This document shows positions 55,701 to 64,000 of a stretch of 64,000 nucleotides of DNA, one piece after another. The stretch lies in contig JAPDOI010000182.1 in the NCBI GenBank assembly GCA_029168955.1, positions 930,001 to 994,000 of the forward strand, in the 5' to 3' direction. The stretch comes from Aplectana chamaeleonis. Its lineage: Eukaryota > Nematoda > Chromadorea > Rhabditida > Cosmocercidae. The stretch's first letter is position 1, and every line of letters begins with the position of its first letter. A model generated the notes under the pieces. That model was not told the DNA's origin, searched no databases, and was given only the letters and a program-made list of their open reading frames with translations. Both the position numbers and the translations under genes were made by a program.

Positions 55701-58700
55701 CTAAAACACGGTGTAGGCTGTACTTTTCGATGGGAAGGGACAAGGAAAGTGACTAACAAGTTTGTTACTTACTGTTTAACATTAACTAATTCACTTATTA
55801 CTGCTTATCATATCAAGTGATATTATCAGTTGGTAGATCAAATCGCTAAAACACGTTGTAGGTTGTACTTTTCGATGGGAAGGGACAAGGAATGTGACTA
55901 ACAAGTTTGTTACTTACTGTTTAACATTAACTGCTTCACTTATTACTGCTTATCATATCAAGTGATATTATCAGTTGGTAGATCAAATCGCTAAAACACG
56001 TTGTAGGCTTTACTTTTTGATGGGAAGGGACAAGGAAAGTGATTAACAAGTCTGTTACTTACTGTTTAACATTAACTACTTCACTTTGCTTATCACATCA
56101 AGTGATATTATCAGTTGGTAAATCAAATCGCTAAAACACGTTGTAGGCTGTACTTTTCGATGGTAAGGGACAAGGAAAGTGACTAACAAGTTTGTTACTT
56201 ACTGTTTAACATTAACTACTTCACTTATTCCTGCTTATCATATCAAGTGATATTATCAGTTGGTAGATCAAATCGCTAAAACACGTTGTAGGCTGTACTT
56301 TTTGATGGGAAGGGACAAGGAAAGTGACTAACAAGTTTGTTACTTACTGTTTAACATTAACTACTTCACTTATTACTGCTTATCATATCAAGTGATATTA
56401 TCAGTTGGTAGATCAAATCGCTAAAACACGTTGTAGGCTGTACTTTTTGATGGGAAGGGACAAGGAAAGTGACTAACAAGTTTGTTACTTACTGTTTAAC
56501 ATTAACTACTTCACTTATTACTGCTTATCATATCAAGTGATATTATCAGTTGGTAGATCATATTATCAGTTGGTAGATCAAATCGCTAAAACACGTTGTA
56601 GGCTGTACTTTTTGATGGGGTGGGACAAGGAAAGTGACTAACAAGTCTGTTACTTACTGTTTAACATTAACTACTTCACTTATTCCTGCTTATCATATCA
56701 AGTGATATTATCAGTTGGCAGATAAAATCGCTAAAACACGTACTTTTTCTTAGGGAAGGGACACGGGAAGTGACTAACTAGTTTGTTACTTACTGCTTAA
56801 CATTAACTACTTCACTTATTCCTGCTTATCATATCAAGTGATATTATCAGTTGGTAGATCAAATCGCTAAAACACGTTGTAGGCTGTACTTTTTGATGGG
56901 AAGGGACAAGGAAAGTGACTAACAAGTTTGTTACTTACTGTTTAACATTAACTACTTCACTTATTACTGCTTATCATATCAAGTGATATTATAAGTTGGT
57001 AGATCAAATCGCTAAAACACGTTGTAGGCTGTACTTTTTGATGGGAAGGGACAAGGAAAGTGACTAACAAGTTTGTTACTTACTGTTTAACATTAACTAC
57101 TTCACTTATTACTGCTTATCATATCATGTGATATTATCAGTTGGCAGATAAAATCGCTAAAACACGTTGTACTGTACTTTTCGTAGGGAAGGGACAGGGA
57201 AAGTGACTAACAAGTTTGTTACTTACTGTTTAACATTAACTACTTCACTTATTCCTGCTTATCATATCAAGTGATATTATCAGTTGGTAGATCAAATCGC
57301 TAAAACACGTTGTAGGCTGTACTTTTTGATGGGGAGGGACAAGGAAAGTGACTAACAAGTTTGTTACTTACTGTTTAACATTACCAACTTTACTTATTCC
57401 TGCTTATCATATCAAGTGATATTATCAGTTGGTAGATCAAATCGCTAAAACACGTTGTAGGCTGTACTTTTCGATGGGAAGGGACAAGGAAAGTGACTAA
57501 CAAGTTTTTACTTACTGTTTAACAATAACTACTTCACTGATTACTGCTTATCATATCAAATGATATTATCACTTGGTAGACCAAATCACTAAAACACGTT
57601 GTAGGCTGTAGGGAAGGGACATGGAAAGTGACTAACAAGTTTGTTACTTACTGTTTAACATTAACTACTTCACTTATTACTGCTTATCATATCAAGTGAT
57701 ATTATCAGTTGGTAGATCAAATCGCTAAAACACGTTGTAGGCTGTACTTTTCGATGGGAAGGGACAAGGAAAGTGACTAACAAGTTTGTTACTTACTGTT
57801 AAACATTAACTACTTCACTTATTACTGTTTATCATATCAAGTGATATTATCAGTTGGTAGATCAAATCGCTAAAACACGTTGTAGGCTGCACTTTTTTGA
57901 TGGGAAGGGACAAGGAAAGTGACTAACAAGTTTGTTACTTACTGTTTAACATTGACTACTTCACTTATTCCTGCTTATCATATCAAGTGATATTATCAGT
58001 TGGTAGATCAAATCGCTAAAACACGTTGTAGGCTGTACTTTTTGATGGGAAGGGACAAGGAAAGTGACTAACAAGTTTGTTACTTACTGTTTAACATTAA
58101 CTACTTCACTTATTCCTGCTTATCATATCAAGTGATATTATCAGTTGGCAGATAAAATCGCTAAAACACGTACTTTTTCTTAGGGAAGGGACACGGGAAG
58201 TGACTAACTAGTTTGTTACTTACTGCTTAACATTAACTACTTCACTTATTCCTGCTTATCATATCAAGTGATATTATCAGTTGGTAGATCAAATCGCTAA
58301 AACACGTTGTAGGCTGTACTTTTTGATGGGAAGGGACAAGGAAAGTGACTAACAAGTTTGTTACTTACTGTTTAACATTAACTACTTCACTTATTACTGC
58401 TTATCATATCAAGTGATATTATAAGTTGGTAGATCAAATCGCTAAAACACGTTGTAGGCTGTACTTTTTGATGGGAAGGGACAAGGAAAGTGACTAACAA
58501 AGTTTGTTACTTACTGTTTAACATTAACTACTTCACTTATTACTGCTTATCATATCATGTGATATTATCAGTTGGCAGATAAAATCGCTAAAACATGTAC
58601 TTTTTCGTAGGGAAGGGACAGGGAAGTGACTAACAAGTTTGTTACTTACTGTTTAACATTGACTACTTCACTTATTCCTGCTTATCATATCAAGTGATAT

Positions 58701-61700
58701 TATCAGTTGGTAGATCAAATCGCTAAAACACGTTGTAGGCTGTACTTTTTTGATGGGAAGGGACAAGGAAAGTGACTAACAAGTTTGTTACTTACTGTTT
58801 AACATTACCTACTTCACTTATTGCTGCTTATCATATCAAGTGATATTATCAGTTGGTAGATCAAATCGCTAAAACACGTTGTAGGCTGTACTTTTCGATG
58901 GGAAGGGACAAGGAAATGGACTAACAAGTTTTTACTTACTGTTTAACAATAACTACTTCACTTATTACTGCTTATCATATCAAGTGATTTTATCAGTTGG
59001 TAGATCAAATCGCTAAAACACGTTGTAGGCTGTATTTTTCGATGGGAAGGGACAAGGAAAGTGACTAACAAGTTTGTTACTTACTGTTTAACATTAACTA
59101 CTTCACTTATTACTGCTTATCATATCAAGTGATATTATCAGTTGGTAGATCAAATCGCTAAAACACGTTGTAGGCTGTACTTTTCGATGGGAAGGGACAA
59201 GGAAATGGACTAACAAGTTTTTTACTTACTGTTTAATATTAACTGCTTCACTTATTCCTGCTTATCATATCACGTGATATTATCAGTTGGGAGATCAAAT
59301 CGCTAAAACACGTTGTAGGCTGTACTTTTGATGGGATGGGACAAGGAAAGTGACTAACAAGTCTGTACTTACTGTTTAACATTGACTACTTCACTTATTA
59401 CTGCTTATCATATCAAGTGATTTTATCAGTTGGTAGATCAAATCGCTAAAACACGTTGTAGGCTGTACTTTTTGATGGGAAGGGACAAGGAAAGTGACTA
59501 ACAAGTTTGTTACTTACTGTTTAACATTAACTACTTCACTTATTACTGCTTATCATATCAAGTGATATTATCAGTTGGTAGATCAAATCGCTAAAACACG
59601 TTAAAGGCTGTACTTTTCGATGGGAAGGGACAAGGAAATGGACTAACAAGTTTTTTACTTACTGTTTAACATTAACTGCTTCACTTATTCCTGCTTATCA
59701 TATCACGTGATATTATCAGTTGGTAGATCAAATCGCTAAAACACGTTGTAGGCTGTACTTTTTGATGGGATGGGACAAGGAAAGTGACTAACAAGTCTGT
59801 TACTTACTGTTTAACATTAACTACTTCACTTATTACTGCTTATCATATCAAGTGATATTATCAGTTGGTAGATCAAATCGTTAAAGCACGTTGTAGGCTG
59901 TACTTTTCGATGGGAAGGGACAAGGAAAGTGACTAACAAGTTTTTTTACTTACTGTTTCACATTAACTACTTCACTTACTACTGCTTATCATATCAAGCG
60001 ATATTATCAGTTGGTAGATCAAATCGCTAAAACACGTTGTAGGCTGTACTTTTTGTAGGGAAGGGACAAGGAAATGGACTAACAAGTTTTTTACTTACTG
60101 TTTAACATTAACTGCTTCACTTATTCCTGCTTATCATATCACGTGATATTATCAGTTGGTAGATCAAATCGCTAAAACACGTTGTAGGCTGTACTTTTTG
60201 ATGGGATGGGACAAGGAAAGTGACTAACAAGTCTGTTACTTACTGTTTAACATTAACTACTTCACTTATTACTGCTTATCATATCAAGTGATTTTATCAG
60301 TTGGTAGATCAAATCGCTAAAACACGTTGTAGGCTGTACTTTTTGATGGGAAGGGACAAGGAAAGTGACTAACAAGTTTGTTACTTACTGTTTAACATTA
60401 ACTACTTCACTTATTACTGCTTATCATATCAAGTGATATTATCAGTTGGCAGATCAAATCAACTAAAACACGTTGTAGGCTGTACTTTTCGATGGGAAGG
60501 GACAAGGAAATGGACTAACAAGTTTTTTACTTACTGTTTAACATTAACTGCTTCACTTATTCCTGCTTATCATATCACGTGATATTATCAGTTGGTAGAT
60601 CAAATCGCTAAAACACGTTGTAGGCTGTACTTTTTGATGGGGTGGGACAAGGAAAGTGACTAACAAGTCTGTTACTTACTGTTTAACATTAACTACTTCA
60701 CTTATTACTGCTTATCATATCAAGTGATATTATCAGTTGGCAGATAAAATCGCTAAAACACGTACTTTTTCTTAGGGAAGGGACACGGGAAATGACTAAC
60801 GAGTTTGTTACCTACTGTTTAACATTAAATACTTCACTTATTCCTGCTTATCATATCAAGTGATATTATCAGTTGGTAGATCAAATCGCTAAAACACGTT
60901 GTAGGCTGTACTTTTTGATGGGAAGGGACAAGGAAAGTGACTAACAAGTTTGTTACTTACTGTTTAACATTAACTACTTCACTTATTACTGCTTATCATA
61001 TCAAGTGATATTATCAGTTGGTAGATCAAATCGCTAAAACACGTTGTAGGCTGTACTTTTTGATGGGAAGGGACAAGGAAAGTGACTAACAAGTTTGTTA
61101 CTTACTGTTTAACTTTAACTACTTCACTTATTACTGCTTATCATGTCATGTGATATTATCAGTTGGTAGATCAAATCAACTAAAACACGTTGTAGGCTGT
61201 ACTTTTTGATGGGGTGGGACAAGGAAAGTGACTAACAAGTCTGTTACTTACTGTTTAACATTAACTACTTCACTTATTCCTGCTTATCATATCAAGTGAT
61301 ATTATCAGTTGGCAGATAAAATCGCTAAAACACGTACTTTTTCTTAGGGAAGGGACACGGGAAGTGACTAACTAGTTTGTTACTTACTGCTTAACATTAA
61401 CTACTTCACTTATTCCTGCTTATCATATCAAGTGATATTATCAGTTGGTAGATCAAATCGCTAAAACACGTTGTAGGCTGTACTTTTTTGATGGGAAGGG
61501 ACAAAGGAAAGTGACTAACAAGTTTGTTACTTACTGTTTAACATTAACTACTTCACTTATTACTGCTTATCATATCAAGTGATATTATAAGTTGGTAGAT
61601 CAAATCGCTAAAACACGTTGTAGGCTGTACTTTTTGATGGGAAGGGACAAGGAAAGTGACTAACAAGTTTGTTACTTACTGTTTAACATTAACTACTTCA

Positions 61701-64000
61701 CTTATTACTGCTTATCATATCATGTGATATTATCAGTTGGCAGATAAAATCAGCTAAAACATGTACTTTTCGTAGGGAAGGGACAGGGAAGTGACTAACA
61801 AGTTTGTTACTTACTGTTTAACATTGACTACTTCACTTATTCCTGCTTATCATATCAAGTGATATTATCAGTTGGTAGATCAAATCGCTAAAACACGTTG
61901 TAGGCTGTACTTTTTTGATGGGAAGGGACAAGGAAAGTGACTAACAAGTTTGTTACTTACTGTTTAACATTACCTACTTCACTTATTGCTGCTTATCATA
62001 TCAAGTGATATTATCAGTTGGTAGATCAAATCGCTAAAACACGTTGTAGGCTGTACTTTTCGATGGGAAGGGACAAGGAAATGGGCTAACAAGTTTGTTA
62101 CTTACTGTTTAACAATAACTACTTCACTTATTACTGCTTATCATATCAAGTGATTTTATCAGTTGGTGGATCAAATCGCTAAAACACGTTGTAGGCTGTA
62201 TTTTCGATGGGAAGGGACAAGGAAAGTGACTAACAAGTTTTTTACTTACTGTTTAACATTAACTACTTCACTTATTACTGCTTATCATATCAAGTGATAT
62301 TATCAGTTGGTAGATCAAATCGCTAAAACACGTTGTAGGCTGTACTTTTCGATGGGAAGGGACAAGGAAAGTGACTAACAAGTTTGTTACTTACTGTTTA
62401 ACATTAACTACTTCACTTATTACTGCTTATCATATCAAGTGATATTATCAGTTGGTAGATCAAATCGCTAAAACACGTTGTAGGCTGTACTTTTCGATGG
62501 GAAGGGACAAGGAAATGGACTAACAAGTTTTTTACTTACTGTTTAACATTAACTGCTTCACTTATTCCTGCTTATCATATCACGTGATATTATCAGTTGG
62601 TAGATCAAATCGCTAAAACACGTTGTAGGCTTTACTTTTTGATGGGAAGGGACAAGGAAAGTGATTAACAAGTCTGTTACTTACTGTTTAACATTAACTA
62701 CTTCACTTATTCCTGCTTATCATATCAAGTGATATTATCAGTTGGCAGATAAAATCGCTAAAACACGTACTTTTTCTTAGGGAAGGGACACGGGAAGTGA
62801 CTAACTAGTTTGTTACTTACTGCTTAACATTAACTACTTCACTTATTCCTGCTTATCATATCAAGTGATATTATCAGTTGGTAGATCAAATCGCTAAAAC
62901 ACGTTGTAGGCTGTACTTTTTGATGGGAAGGGACAAGGAAAGTGACTAACAAGTTTGTTACTTACTGTTTAACATTAACTACTTCACTTATTACTGCTTA
63001 TCATATCAAGTGATATTATCAGTTGGTAGATCAAATCGCTAAAACACGTTGTAGGCTGTACTTTTTGATGGGAAGGGACAAGGAAAGTGACTAACAAGTT
63101 TGTTACTTACTGTTTAACATTAACTACTTCACTTATTACTGCTTATCATATCATGTGATATTATCAGTTGGCAGATAAAATCGCTAAAACATGTACTTTT
63201 TCGTAGGGAAGGGACAGGGGAAGTGACTAACAAGTTTGTTACTTACTGTTTAACATTGACTACTTCACTTATTCCTGCTTATCATATCAAGTGATATTAT
63301 CAGTTGGTAGATCAAATCGCTAAAACACGTTGTAGGCTGTACTTTTTTATGGGAAGGGACAAGGAAAGTGACTAACAAGTTTGTTACTTACTGTTTAACA
63401 TTACCTACTTCACTTATTGCTGCTTATCCTATCAAGTGATATTATCAGTTGGTAGATCAAATCGCTAAAACACGTTGTAGGCTGTACTTTTCGATGGGAA
63501 GGGACAAGGAAATGGACTAACAAGTTTTTTACTTACTGTTTAACAATAACTACTTCACTTATTACTGCTTATCATATCAAGTGATTTTATCAGTTGGTAG
63601 ATCAAATCGCTAAAACACGTTGCAGGCTGTATTTTTCGATGGGAAGGGACAAGGAAAGTGACTAACAAGTTTGTTACTTACTGTTTAACATTAACTACTT
63701 CACTTATTACTGCTTATCATATCAAGTGATATTATCAGTTGGTAGATCAAATCGCTAAAACACGTTGTAGGCTGTACTTTTTGATGGGAAGGGACAAGGA
63801 AATGGACTAACAAGTTGTTTACTTACTGTTTAACATTAACTGCTTCACTTATTCCTGCTTATCATATCACGTGATATTATCAGTTGGTAGATCAAATCGC
63901 TAAAACACGTTGTAGGCTGTACTTTTGATGGGATGGGACAAGGAAAGTGACTAACAAGTCTGTTACTTACTGTTTAACATTAACTACTTCACTTATTACT
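52712..64000. repeat. 145-bp satellite array, about 78 units, higher-order structure
   Basis: Starts with ACTTACTGTTTAACATTAAC at 52712; next units start at 52857, 52993 and 53138, so the main unit is 145 bp and a variant is 136 bp. Fixed parts are TACTTCACTTATT, CTGCTTATCATATCAAGTGA, TATTATCAGTTGGTAGATCA, AATCGCTAAAACACG, GTAGGCTGTACTTTT, GATGGGAAGGGACAAGGAAA and GTGACTAACAAGT. The short variant (AGATAAAATCGC, then CGTACTTTTTCTTAGGGAAG, GACACGGG) marks repeating multi-unit blocks. The array runs to the right edge. By exon phase it sits downstream of nrx-1 exon 7, hence probably within its intron. Confidence 0.97.

Noticed and set aside
52712..64000. Telomere-related array, because of TTAGGG within one unit variant
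   Set aside because: TTAGGG occurs once per variant unit and never in tandem; the nematode telomere repeat is TTAGGC.

Overview
The window is eukaryotic and looks like a nematode chromosome, most likely a clade V (strongylid or hookworm-like) worm with a repeat-inflated genome. There is no operon structure and no bacterial gene. Coding sequence occurs as small exons flanked by TTTCAG-type acceptors. A mariner relic, hAT elements and many short terminal-inverted-repeat (TIR) elements fill the rest. The species assignment is inference.

Layout. (1) 1-19650: an uninterrupted tandem array, cut by the left window edge, of a ~111-bp unit (roughly 178 copies) in which every unit carries a 12-bp-arm hairpin. 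The long open frames here are artefacts of a stop-poor unit whose length is a multiple of three. (2) 19651-28300: a mosaic of nested short DNA transposons. It includes a 2-kb TIR element holding a 42-bp minisatellite (about 30 copies) that is open in four reading frames, and a 287-bp family with clean 9-bp target duplications. (3) 28443-28892 (minus): one small intronless gene for a single-pass membrane protein of unknown function, preceded by a splice acceptor 22 nt upstream of its ATG. (4) 29160-40160: further transposons, including a 2500-bp hAT element with a second hAT nested in it (both with perfect 8-bp target duplications), a fold-back mariner relic, and several members of a 444-bp TTAAAGGCA family.

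(5) 40314-52127 (plus): the start of an alpha-neurexin gene (nrx-1). Seven coding exons can be placed and their phases join without a shift. They give a signal peptide, the complete first laminin-G domain and the first EGF-like domain with all six cysteines, 261 codons in total. Its introns run from 55 bp to over 6 kb, and the long ones hold transposons. The open phase at 52127 shows the gene continues, but (6) 52712-64000 is a second satellite (145-bp unit, about 78 copies with a higher-order pattern) that runs off the right edge. If the gene is intact, this satellite lies inside a neurexin intron of at least 11.9 kb.

Neurexin is a presynaptic adhesion receptor. The other protein gene is unrelated in sequence and lies upstream on the opposite strand. 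No tRNA, rRNA, spliced-leader RNA or CRISPR array was recognised.
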